Assembly: GCA_023666705.1 (NCBI GenBank)
Contig: JAMPBO010000021.1
Location: forward strand, 1-50,416
DNA from: Bacteroides sp.
GTDB taxonomy: Bacteria > Bacillota > Clostridia > Lachnospirales > Lachnospiraceae
DNA: 50,416 bases
Direction: 5' to 3'
Shown piece by piece: positions 17,908 to 26,962 of this stretch. The notes under the pieces are model-generated. The model made no database searches and was not told the origin of the DNA. It was given only the letters and a program-made list of their open reading frames with translations. Position numbers and translations under genes: made by a program. Within the stretch, counting starts at the first letter, position 1. Every line of letters begins with the position of its first letter.

Positions 17908-18681
17908 CTATATTATATAAAATGGGGTTCCCACATCGACAATTTCGATTTCAACTCCATCGCAAAAATCAACCAGATAATGATACATAAACCTCAAAAA
18001 CAACTTCTCAACTCCGTAATGGGAAGCATCTATAATGGAAAGTCCTGCCTCCATGGCATCTAACCCGTCGTGATGTCCGATGTCCCCTGTAATAAGGCAG
18101 TCCGCCTTTTTTTGTATTGCAACATCAATTACGCTTTTCCCGGAGCCGGGGCAAACTGCAATTTTTTCGATTATTTTATTGCCGTCGCCAAAGACCATGA
18201 CATGCTCAACATCAAATACTTCCTTTACCTTTTTTGCACATTCCCCAAGGGTAGCTGCAGTCTTCAATATTCCAATCTGACCGATTCCCTCTCCGTTGCA
18301 GGTTTCCTCCAACACCTCCGTATTTTTGAGGGCAAGCATTTTTGCCGCCTCCTTTGCCATTCCTCCCTTTGTGTCAAAGTTGGTATGCATGGCATAACAG
18401 ACAATGCCTGCCTCAATCAGGGAAAGGATTTTGTTTCCCAGCACTGTATCATCATTTACACGCCTGATTTTCGAAAATATCATCGGATGATGGGTAATAA
18501 TCATATCCGCACCCTTATCGATAGCCAATTGGCACACATCAGCGGTAGCATCAACAGCAAGCATTATCTTCTTTATCTCTTTATTTTTTCTTCCTACAAG
18601 CAGACCCACATTATCCCACTCCATGGCATATTCCGTCGGAGACTGGGACTCAAGAATCCGTATTATATCACTACAAAGCAT
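17908..18681 (-). CDS. Nif3-like dinuclear metal centre hexameric protein (257 aa)
   Basis: NIF3/DUF34 family. The metal ligands are visible: ITHHPMIF, AMHTNFDTKGG, and C-terminal GDIGHHDGLDAMEAG plus DASHYGVEK. This is the compact form without the central PII-like insertion. The biochemical role is uncertain (GTP cyclohydrolase I-type and other hydrolase roles have been proposed). The pair trmK-nif3 is common in Firmicutes; they are 18 nt apart here. Confidence 0.92.
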   Translation of the reverse strand: MLCSDIIRILESQSPTEYAMEWDNVGLLVGRKNKEIKKIMLAVDATADVCQLAIDKGADMIITHHPMIFSKIRRVNDDTVLGNKILSLIEAGIVCYAMHTNFDTKGGMAKEAAKMLALKNTEVLEETCNGEGIGQIGILKTAATLGECAKKVKEVFDVEHVMVFGDGNKIIEKIAVCPGSGKSVIDVAIQKKADCLITGDIGHHDGLDAMEAGLSIIDASHYGVEKLFLRFMYHYLVDFCDGVEIEIVDVGTPFYII

Positions 18682-18699
18682 GTCTTACCTCCATGTGAT

Positions 18700-19467
18700 T
18701 CAAAAAAATGCAAGTGCCTCCTCTATGGCTGCAAGCTCCTCATTTATCTCTTTTAATCTATGAATGGCAGTCCCGGTATATACTTCTCCAAGACTGTTTT
18801 TTAAAATCAAAAGCTTCTCCTTTTGGTCACGAAGATATGTCCGGAGCACGGGATTTTGCTCCGCAAGCAGCAACTTCCCATATCGTATATCAAGGGAAGA
18901 ATATGCTTCCGCATATCCACTACTGCCAGCTTCCTTGTTAAAGTTATCCTTTTCGGTCTTTCGGTTTTTTTCGCCGAAACATTCCTCATGGTTTGGCACT
19001 GCTTTTATCACATTGTAAAACTTGCCATCCTCAATCAGCATCCGTTCGGCACATATACGATATCCGTTTTGTAAAATAAATTGTCTCACCTTATGTACTT
19101 CTGACTGTGGCTGTAAAATCAGATGTATCCCCTGTACAAGCTTATCCGCTCCCCTGCTTAAAATTTGGGTGATAAGTGCCCCTCCCATGCCTGCAAGAAT
19201 GGCACATTCCACCTCGCCTGCATTAAGTGCATCCATTCCATCTGACAACCTTACGGATATAATATTCTCCATATTGTTCGCTTTGATATTGGCTTTTGCA
19301 ATATCAAGGGGACCCTGCTTCACATCCATGGCAATCACCCTGCCAACCCCGTTTTCTGCAAGCCACATTGCCACACGGGCATGGTCACAGCCGATATCAG
19401 CGACGCTCTTTTCATTCACCAAGTCTACCAAAGCCTGCATCCGTTTTGAAAGCTTTATATATGACAT
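18700..19467 (-). CDS. trmK: tRNA (adenine-22-N1)-methyltransferase TrmK (255 aa)
   Basis: SAM-dependent methyltransferase for m1A22 in tRNA. The Rossmann motif VADIGCDHARVAMWLAE, followed by AMDVKQGPLDIAKANI and AILAGMGGALITQIL, is diagnostic of the family. A C-terminal coiled-coil (LKEINEELAAIEEAL) is as expected. It is 8 nt downstream of rpoD on the same strand. Confidence 0.93.
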   Translation of the reverse strand: MSYIKLSKRMQALVDLVNEKSVADIGCDHARVAMWLAENGVGRVIAMDVKQGPLDIAKANIKANNMENIISVRLSDGMDALNAGEVECAILAGMGGALITQILSRGADKLVQGIHLILQPQSEVHKVRQFILQNGYRICAERMLIEDGKFYNVIKAVPNHEECFGEKNRKTEKDNFNKEAGSSGYAEAYSSLDIRYGKLLLAEQNPVLRTYLRDQKEKLLILKNSLGEVYTGTAIHRLKEINEELAAIEEALAFF

Positions 19468-19475
19468 ATTATATT

Positions 19476-20630
19476 TTACCTGTTTTCCTCTAAGTAATCC
19501 CGCAGTTTTCTGCTTCTGCTTGGATGTCTTAATTTTCGCAGTGCCTTTGCCTCTATCTGCCTGATTCGCTCTCTGGTAACCTTAAATTCTTTACCGACTT
19601 CCTCAAGAGTTCTTGCCCTGCCATCATCAAGACCAAACCGAAGCCGTAATACCTTCTGCTCCCGCTCGGTAAGCGTTCCCAAAACCTCAACCAGCTGCTC
19701 CTTCAGCAAGGTAAATGCAGCCGCTTCAGCAGGTACAGGAACATTTTCATCCTGAATGAAATCTCCAAGGTGGCTGTCCTCCTCCTCACCGATTGGTGTT
19801 TCAAGGGAAACCGGTTCCTGTGATATTTTGAGAATTTCTCTTACCCTCTCCACAGGAATATCCATAACCTCCGCAATTTCCTCAGGCATAGGCTCTCTGC
19901 CCAGCTCCTGAAGAAGCTGTCTGGATACGCGAATCAGCTTATTGATTGTCTCAACCATATGGACAGGAATACGGATGGTTCTTGCCTGGTCTGCAATTGC
20001 CCTTGTGATTGCCTGACGAATCCACCATGTCGCATAGGTTGAAAATTTGTAGCCCTTACGGTAATCAAATTTTTCAACTGCCTTAATCAGTCCAAGGTTG
20101 CCCTCCTGAATCAAATCAAGAAACAGCATACCACGTCCGACATATCGCTTTGCGATACTGACAACAAGCCTTAAGTTTGCCTCTGCAAGCTTCTTCTTTG
20201 CTTCCTCGTCGCCTTCCTCCATTCTTTTTGCAAGCTCAATTTCCTCCTCTGCACTTAAAAGAGGAACCTTTCCAATCTCCTTTAAATACATTCGGACAGG
20301 GTCCTCTATGCTCACACCATCAGGAACGGACAAATCGATGTGCTCCACGTCCACATCCTCATCCTCGACAGAAAGCAGGACATCATCCGGCTCCTCATCA
20401 TCCGCATCGTCAGTAATTGTCAGAACATCCACACTATTTTCCTCAAGGAATTCAAAAATAGCAATCATTCGGTCTGTTGTAAGCTCTATATCCTTACAAT
20501 CGTTAAAATGATTGATGATTTCCGTGTCCTCTATAACACTTTTCTTTTTTCTGGCAATTTCAAGAAGCTCCTTGAGCTTAGCCTGAAACTTTTCCTCCAA
20601 CTCCTGATCCTTTGTTACATTTTCGTCCAT
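19476..20630 (-). CDS. rpoD: RNA polymerase primary sigma factor SigA/RpoD (384 aa)
   Basis: Housekeeping sigma factor. An acidic N-terminal region 1.1 (many Asp/Glu, [10 protein letters not shown]) is followed by region 1.2 ([17 protein letters not shown]), region 2 ([35 protein letters not shown]), region 3, and region 4 ([20 protein letters not shown]). Length normal for Firmicutes SigA. Lies 31 nt downstream of dnaG. Confidence 0.98.
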   Translation of the reverse strand: MDENVTKDQELEEKFQAKLKELLEIARKKKSVIEDTEIINHFNDCKDIELTTDRMIAIFEFLEENSVDVLTITDDADDEEPDDVLLSVEDEDVDVEHIDLSVPDGVSIEDPVRMYLKEIGKVPLLSAEEEIELAKRMEEGDEEAKKKLAEANLRLVVSIAKRYVGRGMLFLDLIQEGNLGLIKAVEKFDYRKGYKFSTYATWWIRQAITRAIADQARTIRIPVHMVETINKLIRVSRQLLQELGREPMPEEIAEVMDIPVERVREILKISQEPVSLETPIGEEEDSHLGDFIQDENVPVPAEAAAFTLLKEQLVEVLGTLTEREQKVLRLRFGLDDGRARTLEEVGKEFKVTRERIRQIEAKALRKLRHPSRSRKLRDYLEENR

Positions 20631-20661
20631 TATTTTTCCATCCTTCCATAGTGTTTATATT

Positions 20662-22434
20662 CTATCCACTTTTCAATGAAATATGCAATTTAGAAAGCTT
20701 TGCTTTCATTGTAATTAATTCCTGAAACCTTGCCATATCATTTCCACATGTGCTTAATTCACTGTCTATTCTGGCAATTTTTGTTTTTTTGACCACATCA
20801 TTGATTGCCCGTTCCCGCTCCTCCAAGGTCGTATCAAAGGCAAGCTCGGTCTGGAGCATGGACGCAACCAGTCTCTGCTTTTCAATGTCATCAAAAATAT
20901 TTACGATGGCGGCAGGATTGACCTGCCCGTTTTTATCGTACTGTTCAAACAATACATGTGCTACAGCCCTATAATCATCACCTGCAAAATCCTCCTCGGT
21001 GATAATTCCCGAAAGAACCTCAAACAGGCTCGTATCGTTGACCATCAGCGTAAGCAAAAGCTTCTGCGGCTTATGATCCTCCGCCTGCCTTGCTGCCTGC
21101 TCCCTGACAGGTGCCATATCTCTGCCTGTCGTTTCCTTCATTCCCAAGGCTCCGTACTTGGATACCATGCCCTTAAAACCGTCTGCATCCAGATTATATT
21201 TATCTGCAACCGCCTCAATGTAGCTGTGTCTTGCAACAACCTCCTCGATTGCAGAAATGCGTTTTGCCGCATCCTTGGTAAACTTTATCTTATCCTCCGG
21301 GTCCTTTAGGTTGTAACCCTTTGCAATCGTGTCAATCTCAAATACGATACCTGTGGTCGCATTTAACACACGCTCCTCATAGGCATCCCTGCCCATGTTT
21401 TTGATAAATTCATCCGGGTCCTTGTAAGGTTCCATGCTGATAACCCGCGTGGTAAGCCCTACCTCCCTCAAAATTCCGATTGCCTTTAAGGTGGCATTGG
21501 TGCCTGCCCCGTCGCTGTCATATGCCAGATATACCTCCTCAACGTACCGCTTTATTATATTTGCCTGCCCCATTGTAAATGCCGTTCCAAGCGATGCAAC
21601 CGCATTGTCAAAGCCAGCCTGATGCATGGCTATCACATCCATGTAGCCTTCGCATATTATAATGCCGCGTCGTCTGGAGCGTCTCGCAATATTCATGGCA
21701 AACAAATTCCTGCTCTTGTCAAATACTTCCGTTTCCTTCGTATTGACGTATTTGGGCTTGCCATCACCAAGCACCCTTCCGCCAAAGGCAATTACCTTAC
21801 CATTTATGTCAAGGATGGGAACCATGACCCTGTTCCAAAACTTGTCACTGGCTCCCCTATCCTCATATATGTCAACCAGCCCTGCATCTACCATCTGCTT
21901 GTCTGTGTATCCCTTTTCCTTCAGGTATTTGTAAAGGTCGTCATTGTAAATATCCGCATAACCCATACCAAAGGAGTTTATGGTATCATCCGATAATCCT
22001 CTTTCATGGAGATAATCCAACGCCTTTTTACCGTGCTCCGTCTTCGTCAGAAGATAATGAAAATATGCCGCAGCAGCTTTATTTAATTCCTTTAGCTGCA
22101 GCTTATAATTTTCCTTCGCACGCATTTCAGGCGTGCTCTCGTTTTCGGGAAGGGTCATGCCGCTCCTGTCTGCAAGCATTTTGATGGCTTCAGGAAAACT
22201 ATAATTTTCATATTCCATGATAAAGGTAAATACATTTCCACCCACACCACAGCCAAAGCAATGGTACATCTGCTTTTCCCTGCTCACATGAAAGGATGGT
22301 GTTTTTTCATGGTGGAACGGACAACATGCAGAGTATGAATTTCCTTTTTTCTTGAGGCTCACATAACCGCCTATGACATCGACAATGTCATTCCGGCTCC
22401 GGACCTCCTCAACAATATCTTCCTGATAATACAC
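20662..22434 (-). CDS. dnaG: DNA primase DnaG (590 aa)
   Basis: Primase for replication. The N-terminal CHC2 zinc domain shows CPFHHEKTPSFHVS and YHCFGCG, the central catalytic part has FGGRVLGDGKPKYVN, and the Toprim core IICEGYMDVIAMHQAGFDN with AYDSDGAGTNA supplies the acidic residues. The C-terminal helicase-binding region is present. Between dgt (9 nt) and rpoD. Confidence 0.98.
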   Translation of the reverse strand: MYYQEDIVEEVRSRNDIVDVIGGYVSLKKKGNSYSACCPFHHEKTPSFHVSREKQMYHCFGCGVGGNVFTFIMEYENYSFPEAIKMLADRSGMTLPENESTPEMRAKENYKLQLKELNKAAAAYFHYLLTKTEHGKKALDYLHERGLSDDTINSFGMGYADIYNDDLYKYLKEKGYTDKQMVDAGLVDIYEDRGASDKFWNRVMVPILDINGKVIAFGGRVLGDGKPKYVNTKETEVFDKSRNLFAMNIARRSRRRGIIICEGYMDVIAMHQAGFDNAVASLGTAFTMGQANIIKRYVEEVYLAYDSDGAGTNATLKAIGILREVGLTTRVISMEPYKDPDEFIKNMGRDAYEERVLNATTGIVFEIDTIAKGYNLKDPEDKIKFTKDAAKRISAIEEVVARHSYIEAVADKYNLDADGFKGMVSKYGALGMKETTGRDMAPVREQAARQAEDHKPQKLLLTLMVNDTSLFEVLSGIITEEDFAGDDYRAVAHVLFEQYDKNGQVNPAAIVNIFDDIEKQRLVASMLQTELAFDTTLEERERAINDVVKKTKIARIDSELSTCGNDMARFQELITMKAKLSKLHISLKSG

Positions 22435-22443
22435 ATTTTCCTC

Positions 22444-23442
22444 CTACCATGGTCGTGGTATAAATAATCCTTTTGCAGTCTCAACGGCATAATTATCCGT
22501 CATGCCTGCTATGTAGTCACATATGACGACTTCCTGTTCCTCGCCGTCGTTAATATACTTCACATACTCCTCAGGCAGCCTGGATATATCCTTTGAATAT
22601 TCTGCAAACAACATTTCTACAACATGCTCCGCCTTGCCTTCCTCGCTTTTCGCCACGGGATTTGTGTACAAATCCGCAAACATAAATGTCCTCAAGTCCT
22701 TTAATGCCTGTTCATACTCATTTGGCATAACAATTTTATCAAGTTCAAGGCTGCTTTGCACAATTGCATGTATCAGACTGTTTATCCTGTCTCTTGTACT
22801 GTGTCCCAAAATATCCGTGCACTCCCTTGGGAGAGACTGTTCGCTTAGTATTCCTGCCCTGATTCCGTCATCAATATCATGGTTTACATATGCTATCTTG
22901 TCTGAAATCCTGACAATATCTCCCTCAAGTGTGGCAGGCTTTCCCGATGTTTTATGGTTCAATATGCCATCCCTGACCTCCCATGTAAGGTTGAGACCCT
23001 TGCCGTTTTTTTCCAGCCGTTCCACAACCCTTACACTTTGCTCATTGTGGTGAAACGGTCTTTGGCAGCATCTTGACAATGCCCGTTCTCCTGCATGTCC
23101 AAATGGCGTATGCCCCAGGTCATGTCCTAAGGCAATTGCCTCCGTCAAATCTTCATTTAACCGCAAGGCCCTTGCGATTGTCCTTGCAATCTGGGCTACC
23201 TCAAGCGTATGCGTTAGTCTTGTCCTGTAATGGTCTCCCCCGGGAGCCAAAAAAACCTGTGTTTTGTGTTTCATTCTGCGAAAAGACTTCGAATGAATAA
23301 TGCGGTCCCTGTCTCTCTGGTAATCGGTTCTGATATCGCACTTTTCTTCCTCCATATCCCTGCCCCTTGAGGTATCACTAAAGGCAGCACACGGACGAAA
23401 CATTTCATGCTCCCGCTGTTCAAAATATTCTCTCAGTGCCAA
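22444..23442 (-). CDS. dgt: dGTPase-like HD phosphohydrolase (332 aa)
   Basis: Deoxyguanosinetriphosphate triphosphohydrolase-like protein. N-terminal LREYFEQREHEMFRP, RDRDRIIHSKSFRRMKHKTQVF and the HD core TRLTHTLEVAQIARTI / EAIALGHDLGHTPFGHAGE are all present. The start is probably TTG at 23442: GGGGGGAG lies 6 nt upstream and the protein then aligns with the family N-terminus. An ATG 8 nt upstream is out of frame. Its position ahead of dnaG-rpoD is typical for Clostridia. Confidence 0.93.
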   Translation of the reverse strand: MALREYFEQREHEMFRPCAAFSDTSRGRDMEEEKCDIRTDYQRDRDRIIHSKSFRRMKHKTQVFLAPGGDHYRTRLTHTLEVAQIARTIARALRLNEDLTEAIALGHDLGHTPFGHAGERALSRCCQRPFHHNEQSVRVVERLEKNGKGLNLTWEVRDGILNHKTSGKPATLEGDIVRISDKIAYVNHDIDDGIRAGILSEQSLPRECTDILGHSTRDRINSLIHAIVQSSLELDKIVMPNEYEQALKDLRTFMFADLYTNPVAKSEEGKAEHVVEMLFAEYSKDISRLPEEYVKYINDGEEQEVVICDYIAGMTDNYAVETAKGLFIPRPW

Positions 23443-23564
23443 ACCATACTCCCCCCCTATTTTTCCTTATAAAAAGCCAGCTAATTTTATTATTCTACAT
23501 ATTTATAAAAAATCCTTTTTATTTTTTGTATCTTAATGCACTTTTTAACTTTGCAACAAAAAAA

Positions 23565-23594
23565 GACTGTCCCACTAAGAACTGTGGGACAGCC
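23565..23594 (-). terminator. Terminator of the PrsA-like lipoprotein gene
   Basis: An 11-bp stem (23565-23575 with 23584-23594; GACTGTCCCAC / GTGGGACAGCC) is followed on the minus strand by seven T residues. The one mismatch is A.C on plus and U.G on minus, so it is suited to the minus strand. The GGGGCTGT core also occurs in the terminator at 11801-11869. Confidence 0.85.
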
Positions 23595-23606
23595 CCAATT
23601 GTAGAT

Positions 23607-24680
23607 TTACTTTGCTTTTTCGATGCTTAGCAGGATGTCTTTTAAGGAAAGATCCGTCCAGACCGTTCCTTCCATATCCTTTTCCACATCTATTGCTATG
23701 GTAGAAAGCCACTTCGTTCTCAGGCTGCTGTATTCATCATTTAATACTTCCTGAACGGCTGCTGCGATATAGCTTGACTTTAAGCTTGTATCATCAGAGA
23801 CAAGCATTGTGCATAGTGCGTAACCAAGTGTGTCCTCTATCGGTTCTGTACATTCATTCTCCTTTAAGGCTGACATGATATCATTTAAGTCATCCGTATA
23901 TGCCCCCTGATAACCGCTCCTCTCCATAGAATAGCCGTCTACACCGTATTCCTTGGCAACCTCCTTGCAGTCTGTTCCTGCATTTATTTTTTCTGCTGCT
24001 TCCTTTGCCTGTTCCAGCACCTTTACCTTTTCTTCATCCGAAACATATACATAATTGCCATCGTCATCCGTCTTAGGCTCATCATTTTCATTAATTTCTA
24101 CTGTTGGAAATACCATGTAATAGTACGTATGAAAAACTGTATCCTGATATGCTTTATCCATATCATCATTTATGGTTTGTCCCATGTCATTTTTGATATC
24201 ATTCTCAAATTTTGCCATGACTGCCTGTTCCTGAAAGACGCGTTCTATAACCTCATCTGATACACCATATTGATCCAGCACTGACTGGGGTATTACATTT
24301 TTAAAATTAGAGATAGAAATCTTTACGACCTCCATATCCCTGTCGTTAAGCTCTACATCATTGTGAATTGCCACATCATATATTATTTTCGACTCCCTGA
24401 TCTGTGATAAAATATAATCCTTGTAGCTTTGCTCAATCTCATCATCCCAATTATCAGAAGTGGCACCTTGTGCTACCATCGTCTGGAAAATATACAGCAT
24501 CATTTCGTCCATATAGATATCGTAATCACCAATTACCATAACCTTTATTTTTTCTGCATCCCCTGCACTATGGGAATTTGAATTTGCATCCTCCTTTTTG
24601 CCACAGCAGGTTAAGCCCAAAGACAGGATAATTATAACTCCAAGTGCTATTACTTTGTTTGTTAATTTATTTTTCTTCAT
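23607..24680 (-). CDS. PrsA/SurA-like foldase lipoprotein with degenerate parvulin domain
   Basis: Exported lipoprotein. The N-terminal signal peptide ends in a lipobox (LGLTCCG, with the Cys acylated). A SurA_N-like helical region (about residues 55-200) is followed by a segment aligned with the parvulin PPIase domain (EEKVKVLEQAKEAAEKI, CKEVAKEYGV, EPIEDTLGYALC). The usual active-site His residues (SHIL and GYH) are replaced by TYYYM and GYALC, so prolyl isomerase activity is doubtful and a chaperone role is more likely. ATG 24680 is preferred over 24704. Own promoter and terminator, so a single-gene unit. Confidence 0.8.
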   Translation of the reverse strand: MKKNKLTNKVIALGVIIILSLGLTCCGKKEDANSNSHSAGDAEKIKVMVIGDYDIYMDEMMLYIFQTMVAQGATSDNWDDEIEQSYKDYILSQIRESKIIYDVAIHNDVELNDRDMEVVKISISNFKNVIPQSVLDQYGVSDEVIERVFQEQAVMAKFENDIKNDMGQTINDDMDKAYQDTVFHTYYYMVFPTVEINENDEPKTDDDGNYVYVSDEEKVKVLEQAKEAAEKINAGTDCKEVAKEYGVDGYSMERSGYQGAYTDDLNDIMSALKENECTEPIEDTLGYALCTMLVSDDTSLKSSYIAAAVQEVLNDEYSSLRTKWLSTIAIDVEKDMEGTVWTDLSLKDILLSIEKAK

Positions 24681-24729
24681 TGTAACCTTTTTTCTTCCTT
24701 TCATCGGTCATCTTTATACAACGAATTAT

Positions 24730-24758
24730 ATTTTAGTGTAGTTGCCCGATGTAGTCAA
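24730..24758 (-). promoter_or_regulatory. Promoter of the PrsA-like lipoprotein gene
   Basis: Minus strand -35 TTGACT, 17-nt spacer, -10 TAAAAT, about 40 nt upstream of the start codon. Confidence 0.8.
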
Positions 24759-24794
24759 CCTTTTTCACATTTTTTTCATTCCTTATAAAATCAA

Positions 24795-24821
24795 AAAACG
24801 GTGCCATAAAGACACCGTTTT
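24795..24821 (-). terminator. Terminator of the sugar ABC importer operon
   Basis: A 9-bp stem AAAACGGTG/CACCGTTTT with a 9-nt loop is followed on the minus strand by T6. It lies 57 nt after the second permease gene. Confidence 0.85.
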
Positions 24822-24878
24822 TATTAAAAGGAAATTACATAATATTGACACGCTTCTTATGAAGCCTGTGCATCCATA

Positions 24879-25760
24879 TTACTCCTTTACACCACCAAGT
24901 GCAACACCTGCGATGATATACTTTGAAAGTGCAAAGTATACAACCAAAATAGGTAACACTGTCATGGTAAGACCAACGTATACCATACCATAATCAGTTC
25001 TGATAACGTCAGATCTAAGTCCCTGTACAAACATTGGAAGTGTATACTTCTTAACAGAAGAAATCATCATTGTAGGAGTATACAGGTTGTTCCATGAAGC
25101 GATGAATGCAAATATCGCCTGAGTAGCCATAGCCGGCTTCATAAGTGGAAGTGCTATTCTGTTAAATGTAGCAAATTCTCCCGAACCGTCTATTCTTGCT
25201 GCCTCTATAATTTCTACAGAGAGTGCTCCCTGCATGTACTGCTTCATAAAGTATACCGTTGTCGGTGCAGCCATTGCAGGCAAAATAAGTGGTATATAAG
25301 TACCATAAAGTCCTATATCCGTCATGAACTTCATGAAACCGATAATAGATACCTGTGCAGGAATCATCATGATTGCCATGATGAATGACCATGCAAAATT
25401 CTTTAACTTAAATTGATATACCGTAAGACCATATGCTGTAAGAGTTGCAAAATAAACCTGTAATAAAGTTGCAGGAGCAGCAATGAGTACACTATGCCAC
25501 ATTGCACCCCACAAGCTTGTACCTACACCTGCCGTTCTATTTAACATACCCTTAAAGTTGCTGATAAGCCTTCCACCCGGTATCAGGTGCAAACCTCTTG
25601 ATACATCGTCTGAAGGCAATGTAGCATTTACAATCATGGTATAAAACGGAAATACACTAACTATACAAAGAAGTATGCAAATAACTGTTCTAATTATCTT
25701 TTTAGTCCTAATCTTAGCTGCATATCCTTCATCTAATCCAACTTCTGGTGCCTTAGCCAT
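24879..25760 (-). CDS. Carbohydrate ABC transporter permease, MalG type (293 aa)
   Basis: Inner-membrane permease with six predicted hydrophobic segments. The ATPase-docking EAA loop is EAARIDGSGEFATFNRIALP, typical for the CUT1 sugar family. It starts 15 nt after the MalF-type gene stop. No ATPase gene is next to it, which is common in Firmicutes where a shared MsmK-type ATPase serves several importers. The substrate cannot be inferred. Confidence 0.93.
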   Translation of the reverse strand: MAKAPEVGLDEGYAAKIRTKKIIRTVICILLCIVSVFPFYTMIVNATLPSDDVSRGLHLIPGGRLISNFKGMLNRTAGVGTSLWGAMWHSVLIAAPATLLQVYFATLTAYGLTVYQFKLKNFAWSFIMAIMMIPAQVSIIGFMKFMTDIGLYGTYIPLILPAMAAPTTVYFMKQYMQGALSVEIIEAARIDGSGEFATFNRIALPLMKPAMATQAIFAFIASWNNLYTPTMMISSVKKYTLPMFVQGLRSDVIRTDYGMVYVGLTMTVLPILVVYFALSKYIIAGVALGGVKE

Positions 25761-25775
25761 TATTCACACACCCCC

Positions 25776-26741
25776 TTATCTTATAACTGCATGCTTCTGC
25801 TTTGGCTCTCTTTCCTTAGTCAAAGTGAAGAACAGTAAACTGATTATTAAAGTTACAATAAAGAGGATAACCGATATAGCCGCTGCCTTACCATAATCCG
25901 GATGCTGCGAGAATGCAACCTCCTTAATCATCATGGTGACCGTGTGGGAAGCACGTCCCGGTTGTCCGATACCATTATTAACGTTAAACAGCGCCGGTAT
26001 ATCGTACATCTGCAGACCACCAATAGCTGATGTAACTAATGTGAACTGCAGGATAGGCTTAAGCAATGGTAATGTAATCTTGAAGAACTGCTGGCTTCCG
26101 CTTGCACCGTCAACCATGGCTGCCTCGTAAAGAGACGGGTTGATACCAAGGATACCTGCAATCAAGACTATCATTGTATTACCATACCACATCCAGAACT
26201 GCATAAATGCAATCAGTCCCATTGTTGCATGTTTGTTTTGTAAGAAGAAATCATTCTGCTTTATAATTCCAAGCTTTGTGCACATCTGGGTAACAGGACC
26301 TGATGTACCAAACAGGTTGTAGAAAAGAATTGCAATTGATGAAGCAGTAATGATATTAGGCATGAACATCATAACCTTGAATGCACCCTGTCCCTTAAGC
26401 TTAACTACCGTATCCGTAAACCATGCAGACAAAAGCAGAGCTAACAGAACCTGCGGAATGAAGTTCCAAATCCACATAATCATTGTATTCTTGATTGTAT
26501 TCATAGGAATGGTGTTAATCCACTTATATCCACCATTCAGGAAATCCTGTTCCCTTAAAACTCCTAAGAAATTGTCAAAACCGACAAACTTAGGTTCACC
26601 TGCCATAACTGATTTGTGTTCCACAAAGCTCAGAAAGAAGGTGTAGAGAAGTGGGTAAAGCTGAAATACCAAGAATACTAAGAAGAATGGAGCGATGAAT
26701 ATGTATCCATACTTTCCATACTCAACAGTCTTTTTTTTCAT
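25776..26741 (-). CDS. Carbohydrate ABC transporter permease, MalF type (321 aa)
   Basis: Partner permease with an N-terminal hydrophobic helix (YIFIAPFFLVFLVFQLYPLL) and EAA loop EAAMVDGASGSQQFFKITLP. Placed between the binding protein and the MalG-type permease. The intervening gap to the binding protein gene (221 nt) contains two hairpin systems that could lower permease expression relative to the binding protein. Confidence 0.93.
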   Translation of the reverse strand: MKKKTVEYGKYGYIFIAPFFLVFLVFQLYPLLYTFFLSFVEHKSVMAGEPKFVGFDNFLGVLREQDFLNGGYKWINTIPMNTIKNTMIMWIWNFIPQVLLALLLSAWFTDTVVKLKGQGAFKVMMFMPNIITASSIAILFYNLFGTSGPVTQMCTKLGIIKQNDFFLQNKHATMGLIAFMQFWMWYGNTMIVLIAGILGINPSLYEAAMVDGASGSQQFFKITLPLLKPILQFTLVTSAIGGLQMYDIPALFNVNNGIGQPGRASHTVTMMIKEVAFSQHPDYGKAAAISVILFIVTLIISLLFFTLTKEREPKQKHAVIR

Positions 26742-26794
26742 ATTTTCACGTCCCCAATTTTATTTTTTGTATTTAACCTCACGTACCACCGTCA

Positions 26795-26879
26795 GACATT
26801 TTATAAGAAGCACTTCTAAGAACTGATAAATATATGTAATTAAGATATGCTGCTCCTGAAATACATCTTATAAAATGTC
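26795..26879 (-). repeat. 14-bp inverted repeat between importer genes
   Basis: GACATTTTATAAGA (26795-26808) is the exact reverse complement of 26866-26879; the loop is 57 nt and contains a smaller AGAAG/CTTCT hairpin. It could fold as a long-range stem in the mRNA upstream of the MalF-type gene. Confidence 0.8.
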
Positions 26880-26902
26880 CAACAGGATAGTCTTTTTTAA
26901 AA

Positions 26903-26930
26903 TTATGCACCGGAAAAATCCGGTGCATAA
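26903..26930 (-). terminator. Attenuator-like hairpin after the binding-protein gene
   Basis: A perfect 12-bp stem TTATGCACCGGA/TCCGGTGCATAA with an AAAA loop is followed on the minus strand by TTTTAAAAAAG. It lies 32 nt past the binding-protein stop and could cause partial termination, giving more binding protein than permease. Confidence 0.8.
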
Positions 26931-26962
26931 CATAATATTGCATGAACTATAATGGTTTATAA

